Shown here: positions 8,842-17,116 of the stretch, piece after piece | Numbering within the stretch: position 1 is the stretch's first letter | Layout of the letters: every line of letters starts with the position of its first letter | Origin: Desulfobacteraceae bacterium | GTDB taxonomy: Bacteria; Desulfobacterota; Desulfobacteria; Desulfobacterales; Desulfobacteraceae | Assembly (NCBI GenBank): GCA_016744295.1 | Contig: JADGEQ010000040.1 | Coordinates: 1 to 59,899, forward strand | Length of the DNA: 59,899 nt | Direction of reading: 5' to 3' | Notes under the pieces: model-generated | Told to the model about the DNA's origin: nothing | The model's input: only the letters and a program-made list of their open reading frames with translations | Database searches by the model: none | Position numbers and translations under genes: made by a program

Positions 8842-9892
8842 TTATTGGGTCTCCCAAGGTGCCGGGGTCTTCTCTTTGTTTTTTTGACAGATTATCTGCC
8901 TGGAATGCCGCCATGCAAATGGCTTCCACAAGACTTGTTGGATCAGCAATACCCTTCCATGCAATGTCATAGGCAGTTCCGTGGTCCACGGAAGTTCTGA
9001 TGATGGGAAGTCCCAGGGTGGTGTTTACCCCGTCCTTGAAGTGAACCAGTTTAAAGGGAATCAGTCCCTGGTCATGGTACATACAGATAACGGCATCATA
9101 TTTTCCCTTGATTGCCTGGAAAAATACCGTATCCGGGGGCAGGGGACCATCAATGTGAAGCCCTTGCTTTTTGGCCTGTTCAACAGCAGGTAGGATGATG
9201 TTTTTCTCTTCATTGCCAAACATGGATTCTTCCCCGGCATGGGGATTCAGGCCGGCCACAGCCAGTTTGGGGGAAGAAATGCCAAATCTGTGGACCAGGG
9301 AATCCTGGGTCAGGCGGATGGTTTGGCAGATGTTTTGGATGCTCAGACTTTTTGCCACCTGACAAAGGGGGATATGAATACTCACCAGTACAACTTTTAA
9401 TTGTTTTCCGGCCAGCATCATGGCAAATTCACAGGTGCCGGTCTGGTCTGCAATCAGTTCTGTGTGTCCATGGAACCTGGACCCCGCAATTTTGAGTCCG
9501 GTTTTGGTGATGGGGCAGGTGACCAGACCATCAATCTTCTTGTTTTGGGCCAGGCTAACACCGGTGAGAATATATGTTTCCATGGCTTTTCCCGTATCAA
9601 TGCTAGGGGAAGAAAGGGTGGTTACATTTTCTTCAAGGCGTGAACAATTGATTATGGAGATCGTTTTTGGATCGTCAATGGCATTTTTTGGATGATCCAC
9701 AGAAAGAATATTCAGGGGAACCGATAAAAATTTCATGGCTTTTTTTAGAATAGCAGCATCCCCAATGACAACAGGTTTGCACATGGTATGTATTCTAGGG
9801 TTGTTCAGGGCTTTTACAAGAATTTCCGGGCCAATACCGGCGGGATCTCCCATGGAAATACCGATAACAGGGCGGTTCAAGATTGGTTTCAT
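8834..9892 (-). CDS. pdxA: 4-hydroxythreonine-4-phosphate dehydrogenase
   Basis: A 352-residue enzyme of the DXP-dependent pyridoxal phosphate pathway. It opens with PVIGISMGDPAGIGPEI, typical of PdxA, and has GHTELIAD, a metal-binding GLNPHAGE, and CMYHDQGLIPFK with the later metal His. GLPIIRTSVDHGTAYDIA is the family C-terminal signature. It is the first gene of a two-gene unit with uvrA. The binding site before the ATG is weak and the upstream 500 bases are AT-rich. A stand-alone PdxA2-type enzyme acting on another 4-phosphate hydroxyacid cannot be excluded from sequence alone. Confidence 0.94.
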   Translation of the reverse strand: MKPILNRPVIGISMGDPAGIGPEILVKALNNPRIHTMCKPVVIGDAAILKKAMKFLSVPLNILSVDHPKNAIDDPKTISIINCSRLEENVTTLSSPSIDTGKAMETYILTGVSLAQNKKIDGLVTCPITKTGLKIAGSRFHGHTELIADQTGTCEFAMMLAGKQLKVVLVSIHIPLCQVAKSLSIQNICQTIRLTQDSLVHRFGISSPKLAVAGLNPHAGEESMFGNEEKNIILPAVEQAKKQGLHIDGPLPPDTVFFQAIKGKYDAVICMYHDQGLIPFKLVHFKDGVNTTLGLPIIRTSVDHGTAYDIAWKGIADPTSLVEAICMAAFQADNLSKKQREDPGTLGDPING

Positions 9893-10398
9893 ATATTTGT
9901 CACAATATTAAAGAGGTTATTGCCAAAAAAGGTAAATATACTATTTGAAAGGGAAAGTGTAAATAAAATTGAATGAATAAATTGTGAAACCCTTGTGAAA
10001 TTCGGGTTTGAAGAATATGATCAATATATATTTAATTAAGAGTAAAATTGAATAAATCATAGCAAATAGCAGTAAAAAAAAAATAATGTGATTTGAAAAA
10101 AGGATAAAAATGTTAAAATTTCTTTGAAAAAGAGATAGTTGTCGAAGTGGCTGGAATTTAAAGAAATTTTTTTGTTTCACAGAAAATACTCTTTAATTTC
10201 AGGGTTTTGAAAATATATGCCAGACAAAAACCTAATCTGATGCTAACACGGTTTATCCGAGTTGACCCAAAATTCATATTCGAATAGAAAAGTCTATACT
10301 TTTTATCTTGTCCGTTAGATTCACTATAATAGTTTAATTTCGCTGTATAAACATAAGAACCAAGCATGGTTTGAAAAGAAAGGTATTTTTGTCAACAA
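9893..10398. other. AT-rich divergent intergenic region between pdxA and dnaA
   Basis: About 500 bases, very AT-rich between 10010 and 10180, serving as promoter region for both divergent genes. A TATAAT lies at 10325-10330 with a weak TTTATC 17 bases upstream, a possible promoter for dnaA. I saw no cluster of canonical TTATCCACA boxes; only a lone TTTATCCGAG near 10250 comes close. Short minus-strand frames here show no family likeness. It could hold an origin or an autoregulatory site, but nothing in the sequence proves that. Confidence 0.4.
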
Positions 10399-11814
10399 AT
10401 GGAGTTATCCTGGGAAAAAGTTAAGTTTCAACTCAAAAAGTCAATACCTGATCATAGCTATCGGATGTGGATAGACCCTTTGGTACTTATTGAATATAAT
10501 GCCACTGGTATAACGCTGGTCACTCCAAATGAGTTCTTTATCAAGCGGATCAAAGAAAATTATCTGGATATATTTAAAAAAGAGTTTTTAAACCTTGGAC
10601 ATTCTGTAAATATTGAGCTCCAGGCAAAGGGGAAAAAAGAGGCCAAGGGTACGAAAAAGACCAAAGACCAGACAAAAAATCAAAAACAGGATAAGTTTGG
10701 CAGCGCTTACCCGGTTCAGACAGTGCTGTCCCGGTTTAAAAAACCGGAACAGGCAACTTTGCCGGGACTGGATGCCACCTTTAACGGCGGTAGAATGCTG
10801 AAAAAGGGATATACCTTTGATGATTTTGTTGTGGGGGATAACTCCAATTTTGCCTATTCAGCTTCCCTTTCCCTTGCCCAGGGTAAAAAGAACGGGGCGG
10901 GGATCCTATATCTGCTGGGTAAGACAGGACTCGGGAAAAGTCATTTGTCCCAGGCGGTTGGGCATCATATGATGTCCAATAACAGATCCAACAGGGTTTA
11001 TTATGTGACTGCCGAAGATTTTACAAATGAAATGATTTTTTCCCTGAGAAACCACACCATTGACGGGTTTAAGGAAAAATACCGAAGAAAATGCGAGGTG
11101 TTGATTTTAGAAGATATCCATTTTTTGTCGGGTAAAATGGCCACCCAAAAAGAGCTTGCCATCACCCTGGATTATCTGTTGGATGCCGATAAAAAGATTA
11201 TTTTTTCCGGGTGTGAACTGCCAGATGAAATTCCCAAGCTCAATGATCAGCTAAAATCGAGATTAAGCATGGGGCTGGTGACTGAGATTGAGGCTCCGGA
11301 TTACAGGACCCGGCTCAGGATATTAAAAAAGAAATCAACTACCCTTGGGTGCAAGGTTCCCATGAAGGTGAACGAATACATAGCCCAGGAACTTTGTGAC
11401 GATGTAAGGCAGTTGGAAAGTGGGCTCTTTGGTGTGGTCGCAAAGGGGCAGATCATGGGCCGGAATATTGATATTGAGCTTGCCCAAAGTGTCTTGAATA
11501 ATATCACCAAAAACAGGAAGCGAATTAGTATCGATTTGATCAAACAATTGGTGTGTAATGAGTTTGCAATCTCGGAAAACGATATTATGTCCAAATCCAG
11601 GAAGCGAATTATTGTAAAGCCCCGGCAGGTGGCCATGTTTCTTGCAAAAAAATATACAGACCAGCCCATTAAAATAATCGGTTCCAGTTTTAAAAAATAC
11701 CATGCAACGGCCATTTATTCAGTAAATGCCATTGAAAAGGAGCTCAAACACAAAGGCGTTTTGTCTGAGCAAATCAACTATATTTCCAAAAAAATTGAAG
11801 CAGGCAAATTTTAA
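10399..11814 (+). CDS. dnaA: DnaA-family replication initiator, divergent
   Basis: 471 residues with the full DnaA plan: domain I (1-85, starting MELSWEKVKFQLKKS), a Lys-rich linker (about 85-130), AAA+ domain and C-terminal DNA-binding domain. Walker A GKTGLGKSHL is near residue 172 and Walker B LILEDIHFLSGK near 235. It departs from the norm in two places. Box VII, usually RLxSRF, is QLKSRL, keeping only the second Arg. The DNA-binding signature, usually GGRDHTTV, is KKYHATAI near residue 430, so two of the residues that read the DnaA box differ. PRQVAMFLAKKYT is retained. It may be the main initiator of this lineage or a second paralog with another binding site. The next gene starts directly after its stop. 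Confidence 0.88.
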   Translation: MELSWEKVKFQLKKSIPDHSYRMWIDPLVLIEYNATGITLVTPNEFFIKRIKENYLDIFKKEFLNLGHSVNIELQAKGKKEAKGTKKTKDQTKNQKQDKFGSAYPVQTVLSRFKKPEQATLPGLDATFNGGRMLKKGYTFDDFVVGDNSNFAYSASLSLAQGKKNGAGILYLLGKTGLGKSHLSQAVGHHMMSNNRSNRVYYVTAEDFTNEMIFSLRNHTIDGFKEKYRRKCEVLILEDIHFLSGKMATQKELAITLDYLLDADKKIIFSGCELPDEIPKLNDQLKSRLSMGLVTEIEAPDYRTRLRILKKKSTTLGCKVPMKVNEYIAQELCDDVRQLESGLFGVVAKGQIMGRNIDIELAQSVLNNITKNRKRISIDLIKQLVCNEFAISENDIMSKSRKRIIVKPRQVAMFLAKKYTDQPIKIIGSSFKKYHATAIYSVNAIEKELKHKGVLSEQINYISKKIEAGKF

Positions 11815-13203
11815 ATGGGCCTCTTGCCCTCCATTTATAAAAATTTTGAAAAAATAGTTGGAAAAAAATATCTAACCGATCAAAAAGAGGAACTGCTCTG
11901 TTATTCCTATGATGCCACAGGGCGATCCTTTTTGCCGGATGCCGTGATCTACCCTGAAACCCAGGAACAGATTTCCGGTATTTTAAAATTGGCATCCCAA
12001 AAAAAAATCAATATTATTCCCAGGGGCAGCGGGTCGGGCATGACCGGAGGGGCAATCCCGGTTGACGGTGGGGTGGTATTGGTCACCAGCCGTATGAGCC
12101 GCATCCTCGAAATTGACCAGGAAAATTTCATTGCCAGGGTTGAACCAGGGGTGATTATTTCTAAAATACATAGTGCTGTGGAAGCCAAAGGTCTTTTTTA
12201 TCCGGTGGATCCTGCCAGTTCTTCTGTTTGCACCATTGGCGGGAATGTGGGTGAATGTGCAGGAGGACCCCGGGCCGTAAAATACGGGGTTACCAGGGAT
12301 TATGTATTGGGGCTTACGGCTGTCACACCGTCGGGGGACATCATTAAAACAGGGGTGTCAACGGCAAAAGGCGTGGCCGGATATGATCTTACCCGGCTGA
12401 TTGTGGGGTCCGAGGGAACATTGGCTGTGGTCACCGAAATTATCTTGAAATTGCTGCCAAAGCCAAGGGCTGTAAAAACCATGGCCGTTTTCTTTGACAG
12501 TATTGATCTGGCAGCCAAAGCCATATCCAGTGTTATGAAACAGGCCATTATACCCAGGTGTGTGGAATATTTGGATGAGGCCTCAATCAATCTTGTTCGA
12601 CAATTTCTTTCTTTTGAACTGCCAAAAATGACCAAGGCACTATTGATACTGGAATTGGATGGGGCCGAAGATCAGGTTGAACGAGAGGCAGAACAGATCA
12701 AGGCATTTTGTTCCAGCGCAGGCGCCATTGAAGTTATTGTGGCGGCTGATCAGACAGAAGCGCAAAAGCTGTGGGAGGCCAGAAAGGCATTGTCTCCGGT
12801 TCTGTATAAAATTGCTCCCAATAAAATCAATGAAGATATTGTGGTGCCGATTTCAAAAATTCCCAAAATGGTTGAGGTTACCCGGAAAATTCAAAAAGAA
12901 TCCGGCCTGACCGTGGTAAGCTTTGGCCATGCAGGCGATGGTAATATCCATTGCAATATCATGTACGACAAACAGGATCGGGACCAAACAATCCGGGCTG
13001 AAAAAGCTGTGGATGACTTGTTTACGGCTACCCTGGCGCTTGGTGGCACTATCACAGGAGAGCATGGTGTGGGCATCACAAAAATGAAATATCTTTCCCG
13101 GGAAATCGGTAGCTTGGAGCTTGAACTCATGAAGGGGATAAAAAAGGTATTTGATCCGGACAATATCTTGAATCCTGGAAAAATATTTGACCAGTGCGGT
13201 TAG
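11815..13203 (+). CDS. glcD: FAD-linked oxidase, GlcD/D-lactate dehydrogenase type
   Basis: A 462-residue flavoprotein of the glycolate oxidase subunit D family, which oxidises D-2-hydroxyacids such as glycolate or D-lactate. The PCMH-type FAD domain shows RGSGSGMTGGAIPV near residue 63, NVGECAGGPRAVKYG near 140 and GSEGTLAVVTEI near 196. The C-terminal oxidase domain has GHAGDGNIHCN and GEHGVGITKMKYL. The start codon follows the dnaA stop with no gap, so it is translated from the same message. There is no GlcE or Fe-S GlcF partner beside it, so its electron acceptor is unknown. Substrate cannot be set from sequence. Confidence 0.9.
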   Translation: MGLLPSIYKNFEKIVGKKYLTDQKEELLCYSYDATGRSFLPDAVIYPETQEQISGILKLASQKKINIIPRGSGSGMTGGAIPVDGGVVLVTSRMSRILEIDQENFIARVEPGVIISKIHSAVEAKGLFYPVDPASSSVCTIGGNVGECAGGPRAVKYGVTRDYVLGLTAVTPSGDIIKTGVSTAKGVAGYDLTRLIVGSEGTLAVVTEIILKLLPKPRAVKTMAVFFDSIDLAAKAISSVMKQAIIPRCVEYLDEASINLVRQFLSFELPKMTKALLILELDGAEDQVEREAEQIKAFCSSAGAIEVIVAADQTEAQKLWEARKALSPVLYKIAPNKINEDIVVPISKIPKMVEVTRKIQKESGLTVVSFGHAGDGNIHCNIMYDKQDRDQTIRAEKAVDDLFTATLALGGTITGEHGVGITKMKYLSREIGSLELELMKGIKKVFDPDNILNPGKIFDQCG

Positions 13204-13224
13204 CGATTAGCTAACCGCACTGGT
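13190..13224. repeat. Long perfect palindrome overlapping the glcD stop codon
   Basis: ACCAGTGCGGTTAGC (13190-13204) is exactly repeated as its complement at 13210-13224 around a 5-base centre. The outer flanks also match imperfectly (GAAAAATATTTG against AGAAAATATTTTC), giving arms close to 30 bases. The left arm carries the last codons and TAG of glcD. There is no T run, so it is not a classic terminator; RNA end protection or a protein site is equally possible. Confidence 0.75.
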
Positions 13225-13276
13225 AGAAAATATTTTCCTGATACCCCGCGGCTTTGTGGGTTCGCAAGCGGGTTTG

Positions 13277-13495
13277 CTAGTGGGGTTTGACGGAATACTC
13301 ATTGTAAAGCAACAATTTATCAAGGATATCTATCTTTGGGTTCTTGATTTGCGTGACGCAGCATTTGATCGAAATCGAACAATAGGTTGAGCATAGTTTA
13401 TTCTTTTTGTTATATTCTCCAAAACAATCCGGTGTATCGATGGTGTCTTTTTTTTGCGTTTTTTTGACAAGAATCTGCCCCTGCTTTATTTCCAT
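13277..13495 (-). CDS. Small Cys-rich hypothetical protein
   Basis: 72 residues when started at the ATG of MEIKQGQILVKK, which has GGAAAG seven bases upstream; an earlier start would overlap hflX. The core is CFGEYNKKNKLCSTYCSISIKC followed by one more Cys, matching the recurring CFG-x5-12-C-x2-C-x5-C pattern of small metal-binding modules seen in many anaerobes and archaea. It lies 25 bases after hflX on the same strand and may be the last gene of that operon. Function unknown. Codon use is AT-rich like the gap around it. Confidence 0.6.
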   Translation of the reverse strand: MEIKQGQILVKKTQKKDTIDTPDCFGEYNKKNKLCSTYCSISIKCCVTQIKNPKIDILDKLLLYNEYSVKPH

Positions 13496-13520
13496 TTGCT
13501 TTCCATATCTAATTTCATAT

Positions 13521-15167
13521 TCAATTAATTGACGGCAATTTTTTTTTGATGTGAACCATTGACTCCAGTTTTTCAACCAGGGGTATCAGGGTCTGTTTTT
13601 GGTTCGCTGACACCATAATTCCTTGATTTAAGAGCCATCGGTTATCAAATTGTTCCAGGTCAACCTGGTCTAATTTGTTAAACACATAGAGTGTGGGTAT
13701 CTTATCAAGATCCAGTTGGGTCAGAATCTTTTCGACGGATTCTTTTTGCTGTTCATACCGGGGGTTACTGATATCAATTACGTGGAGAATGATATCAGCT
13801 TCTGCTAATTCTTCCAGGGTGGCGTGGAATGCCTCCATCAGTTCTTTTGGAAGCTTCTGGATAAACCCAACGGTGTCCGTAATAATGACTTCCGTATCCA
13901 TTGGAAACCGCAGACGTCTGGAGGAGGGATCCAGGGTTGCAAATAGCCTATTGGCTGCGATTATATTGCTCTGGGTTAACGTGTTGAGCAAGGTGGATTT
14001 GCCGGCATTTGTGTATCCGACAATGGATATGATGGGCAGGGCTTTGCGCCTCCGTCTGGATTTTTGCTGTCTTCTTTGTTTTCTAATATTCAGGATCTCT
14101 TTTTTCAACCGGGTAATCCTGTCCCTGACCCTGCGACGGTTAATCTCAAGCTTGGTTTCTCCGGGACCCCTTCCTCCGATACCACCTGTGAGACGTGACA
14201 TGGCGGTATTCCGAGTGATGAGCCTTGGCAATAGATATTCCATCTGGGCCAGTTCAACCTGGAATTTTCCATCCCTTGATTTCGCCTGTTTGGCAAAAAT
14301 ATCCAAAATCAACTGGGTTCTGTCAATGACCTTCATTTCAACAAAATCGGTGATGGACCTGATTTGGGACGGGGTCAACTCCCTGTCAAAGAGTAGCATG
14401 GTGGCATGGTTTTGGATGGCCTGGATAACCAGGCTGGACAATTTGCCTTTTCCCACGACAAACTTGGAATCAATTTGTTGTCTGCGTTGGATAGCGCTTC
14501 CGATCACATTGATCCGGCTTGTCTTGCACAGCTCTTTTAGTTCTTCAAAGGAGGCGTAGGCTTCTTTTGGGTTTTGGGTGGTGGCGTTAATTAAAAAAGC
14601 ATTTTCCATGCCGCTTTCGGGTTTGTGCAGGGCATTCTTTTTGGTTAGTTCCAGTTCCAGGGCGTTAATTTGTGCCTGGCAGTCAATTTCCATTTGATCA
14701 ATGGATGTTTTTGGCAGTACCTGGTAGGGCTCTGCTGTCTCATCGGGCAAGACATGACCGGAATAAATATTGCCCGGGGTTCCATCTGGTTGGATGCAGA
14801 TGGCGGTGATATAATCAAGACGTAACAGAGCAAGATCGGTCAGGTCATCCCGGGTCAGCGGCTCATCGGTGAGGTGGGTATGGACGCATCTTAATCCCTT
14901 GAGGCGTCCCGGAGATGCCATATGATCCGAAGTGACTGGAATCACAATCCTCTGGGGTTCTCCGGCAATGACATAGATGATTTTTCCGTTCCGGTCAATC
15001 ATCAATCCTAGCTGACGCCGGATGTCATGGCTGATCTCCACCAATTCCATGGCGATTTCCGGCGCTATAATGAATTGAGGGGAGGATTTTAAGGTGTACA
15101 GCCCTTCAATTCTTTTGATCTGGGTATTTCTAAGGCCTGTGGTGCTGCCATAGACTATCTTTTTCAT
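13521..15167 (-). CDS. hflX: GTPase HflX
   Basis: A 548-residue ribosome-associated GTPase that splits stalled ribosomes under stress. The HflX N-terminal domain is in the middle (VVGKGKLSSL near residue 240), followed by the signature GGIGGRGPGETKLE, a long basic helical segment (RKQRRQQKSRRRRK) and the G domain: G1 GYTNAGKSTLLN, G3 DTVGFI, G4 NKLD. The extra N-terminal 190 residues (MKKIVYGSTTGLRNTQ...) make it longer than the usual 370-430 residues; such extended forms are known in deltaproteobacteria and clostridia. Its ATG overlaps the dnaB stop by four bases, so translation is coupled. Confidence 0.95.
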   Translation of the reverse strand: MKKIVYGSTTGLRNTQIKRIEGLYTLKSSPQFIIAPEIAMELVEISHDIRRQLGLMIDRNGKIIYVIAGEPQRIVIPVTSDHMASPGRLKGLRCVHTHLTDEPLTRDDLTDLALLRLDYITAICIQPDGTPGNIYSGHVLPDETAEPYQVLPKTSIDQMEIDCQAQINALELELTKKNALHKPESGMENAFLINATTQNPKEAYASFEELKELCKTSRINVIGSAIQRRQQIDSKFVVGKGKLSSLVIQAIQNHATMLLFDRELTPSQIRSITDFVEMKVIDRTQLILDIFAKQAKSRDGKFQVELAQMEYLLPRLITRNTAMSRLTGGIGGRGPGETKLEINRRRVRDRITRLKKEILNIRKQRRQQKSRRRRKALPIISIVGYTNAGKSTLLNTLTQSNIIAANRLFATLDPSSRRLRFPMDTEVIITDTVGFIQKLPKELMEAFHATLEELAEADIILHVIDISNPRYEQQKESVEKILTQLDLDKIPTLYVFNKLDQVDLEQFDNRWLLNQGIMVSANQKQTLIPLVEKLESMVHIKKKLPSIN

Positions 15168-16546
15168 ACAAATTCCCCGTAGGATTCGTCGGGTGAAAGT
15201 TCCTCAAAGCGGGTGTATTGACCTATGAAATGCATAAGGGCAACGCCTGTGGCTCCGTTTCTGTTTTTGGCAACAATGATCTCTGCGGTTCCTTTTTTGG
15301 GATTATCCGGCTCTTTGTTATAAACCTCATCCCTGTAAATAAAGGCGATGATATCTGCATCCTGCTCAAGGGCACCGGACTCACGAAGATCCGACATCAT
15401 GGGCCGTTTATCCGCCCGTTGTTCGAGCATACGGTTCAGCTGGGACAGGGCGATGACCGGAATGTTCAGCTCCTTGGCAAGAGCTTTGAGAGATCTGGAG
15501 ATTTCTGCAATCTCAAGATCCCTTCGGTCGGACCGAAAGGGCGCTTTCATCAGCTGTAGATAATCGATGATGACCAGGCCGATTTCTCCATGTTTCTGGT
15601 AGAGCTTTCGGGTTTTTGCCCTAACATCCATGACTGTGAGGTTGGGGGAGTCATCGATAAATATGGGCATCTCATTGAGCACTCCGGCGGCATCCGTGGC
15701 ATTCTGCCAGTCTTCCTGGCTGATAAAACCCGTTCGAAGCCGGTTTGAATCTATCTTGGCTTCCGAGGTCAAAAGACGCATGGACAATTGTTCATTTGAC
15801 ATTTCAAGGGAAAAAACTGCCACAGGTTTTCTTTCAATCAATGCCACATTTCTGGCAAGGTTTAGTGCAAAGGCCGTTTTTCCCATACTGGGTCTTGCCG
15901 CAAGAATGATTAGATCAGATCCCTGGAGGCCCGAGGTAATGCCGTTTAAGCGGGAATAACCTGTATCAAGACCGGAGAGTCCGCCATCTTTACCCTGTTG
16001 TTCTTCTAATTGATCAATATTTAAATTGATCAACTCCCCTAAGCTCTGGAAGGATCCCTTTTGCTTTTTTTCGGCAATATTAAAGATGGAGGATTCGGCA
16101 AAATCAATGATATCTTTGAAATCACCCTTGTCTTCAAGGCAACGTTCAATGATTTTTGAAGAGGAATCTATGAGCTCACGCAGGGCGGCTTTTCCCCGGA
16201 TAATTTTAGCATACAGGAGGGCATTGACCGCAACCGGGGCAGCATCTGAAATGGATGCCAGATAGGCGGCACCGCCGATGCTTTCAAGTTCAGCCTTTTC
16301 ATTTAACGAATTGGCAACCGTGACAAGGTCGGCGGCTTCTTCCCTAGCGGCCAATTCAAGGATGGCCCGAAATATTTTTTTATGGGCGCCCTTGTAAAAA
16401 TCCTCGGGTGTCAAAATTTCAGTGACATCTAACAAATTGTTGTTGTTGATAAAAATGGCGCTTAAAAGAGATTCTTCCGCGTCTATATCATGGGGCGGGG
16501 TTCTATTTAACAGAGGATCGGTTTTTAGGGAGTCTTTTTTGGGCAC
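15164..16546 (-). CDS. dnaB: Replicative DNA helicase DnaB
   Basis: A 460-residue hexameric 5'-3' helicase of the replication fork. The N-terminal DnaB domain opens with PPHDIDAEESLLSAIF, and the RecA-like domain carries Walker A AARPSMGKTAFALN near residue 217, Walker B IGLVIIDYLQLM and the SQLNRMLEQRADKRP loop that contacts DNA. The start appears to be GTG with AAGAGAACT before it. It sits in the usual rplI-dnaB order, separated from rplI by a 12-base-pair hairpin. No intein is present. Confidence 0.97.
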   Translation of the reverse strand: MPKKDSLKTDPLLNRTPPHDIDAEESLLSAIFINNNNLLDVTEILTPEDFYKGAHKKIFRAILELAAREEAADLVTVANSLNEKAELESIGGAAYLASISDAAPVAVNALLYAKIIRGKAALRELIDSSSKIIERCLEDKGDFKDIIDFAESSIFNIAEKKQKGSFQSLGELINLNIDQLEEQQGKDGGLSGLDTGYSRLNGITSGLQGSDLIILAARPSMGKTAFALNLARNVALIERKPVAVFSLEMSNEQLSMRLLTSEAKIDSNRLRTGFISQEDWQNATDAAGVLNEMPIFIDDSPNLTVMDVRAKTRKLYQKHGEIGLVIIDYLQLMKAPFRSDRRDLEIAEISRSLKALAKELNIPVIALSQLNRMLEQRADKRPMMSDLRESGALEQDADIIAFIYRDEVYNKEPDNPKKGTAEIIVAKNRNGATGVALMHFIGQYTRFEELSPDESYGEFV

Positions 16547-16568
16547 AGTTCTCTTGAAAAATTAGATC

Positions 16569-16603
16569 GGCAGGCTGTCCTGGAACAAACCGGACAGCCT
16601 GCC
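16569..16603 (-). terminator. Hairpin between rplI and dnaB
   Basis: GGCAGGCTGTCC and GGACAGCCTGCC pair perfectly over 12 bases around an 11-base loop. Read leftwards it is followed after five bases by a short T run (ATTTTTC), so it could partly terminate or attenuate transcription, lowering dnaB output relative to the ribosomal protein genes upstream, or it could be an RNA processing site. Confidence 0.6.
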
Positions 16604-16613
16604 TAAGTTTACA

Positions 16614-17069
16614 TTATTTGTCTTTATCTTCAGCAATTACCTTAACGGTAATCTGAGGCTCAACACCTTTGTACAGACGAATGGGAACCTTATACTCACC
16701 CAGTTCTTTAATGGGCTCGGCAAGGAGGATGACCCTTCTTTCCAGTACCACATCCTGGCTGTTAAGTGCATTTTTGATATCATGGGTTGTTACAGAACCG
16801 TAAAGGCGAACATCTTCATGAACTTTGGCTTTAATGGTACAAACAATGTCCTTGATTTTGTTTGCCATTTCTTCGGCAATCTTTTTTTCCTTGGCAATCT
16901 GAAGTTCAAGTTTTGCCCTTGTCTGCTCCATGATTTTTCTGTTCTGGGGGGTGGCTATAACAGCTTTCCCCTGGGGCAGAAGATAGTTGCGGCCGTATCC
17001 GGCTGCAACGTCACACTCTGATCCGGCGATACCAAGTGTATCAATGGTTTCTTTTAATATTACTTTCAT
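16614..17069 (-). CDS. rplI: 50S ribosomal protein L9
   Basis: 151 residues, the normal length of bL9. It begins MKVILKETIDTLG, followed by the signature GYGRNYLLPQGKAV, a long Lys/Glu-rich connecting helix and a C-terminal RNA-binding domain (LYGSVTTHDI). GGAGG lies five bases before the ATG. Its place behind rpsF, rpsR and a DUF2232 gene is the standard arrangement in many Firmicutes and deltaproteobacteria. Confidence 0.97.
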   Translation of the reverse strand: MKVILKETIDTLGIAGSECDVAAGYGRNYLLPQGKAVIATPQNRKIMEQTRAKLELQIAKEKKIAEEMANKIKDIVCTIKAKVHEDVRLYGSVTTHDIKNALNSQDVVLERRVILLAEPIKELGEYKVPIRLYKGVEPQITVKVIAEDKDK

Positions 17070-17087
17070 TTAAACCTCCAAAAAGGA

Positions 17088-17113
17088 TCAGCCCTTTTGT
17101 TAAGTTGGGCTGA
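17088..17113 (-). terminator. Hairpin with T run upstream of rplI
   Basis: Read leftwards, TCAGCCC and GGGCTGA form a 7-base-pair stem with a 12-base loop, followed by TCCTTTTTGG. It may end part of the transcripts after the DUF2232 gene, or act as an attenuator before rplI; the T run is interrupted by the rplI binding site. Confidence 0.45.
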
Positions 17114-17116
17114 CTT

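Noticed and set aside
9893..10398. Replication origin upstream of dnaA
   Set aside because: The stretch is AT-rich, but no cluster of DnaA boxes was found, and a changed DnaA motif makes box searching unreliable. Not called.
13693..14559. A 288-codon open frame on the plus strand
   Set aside because: It lies fully opposite hflX, whose GTPase motifs are unmistakable, and its translation resembles no family.
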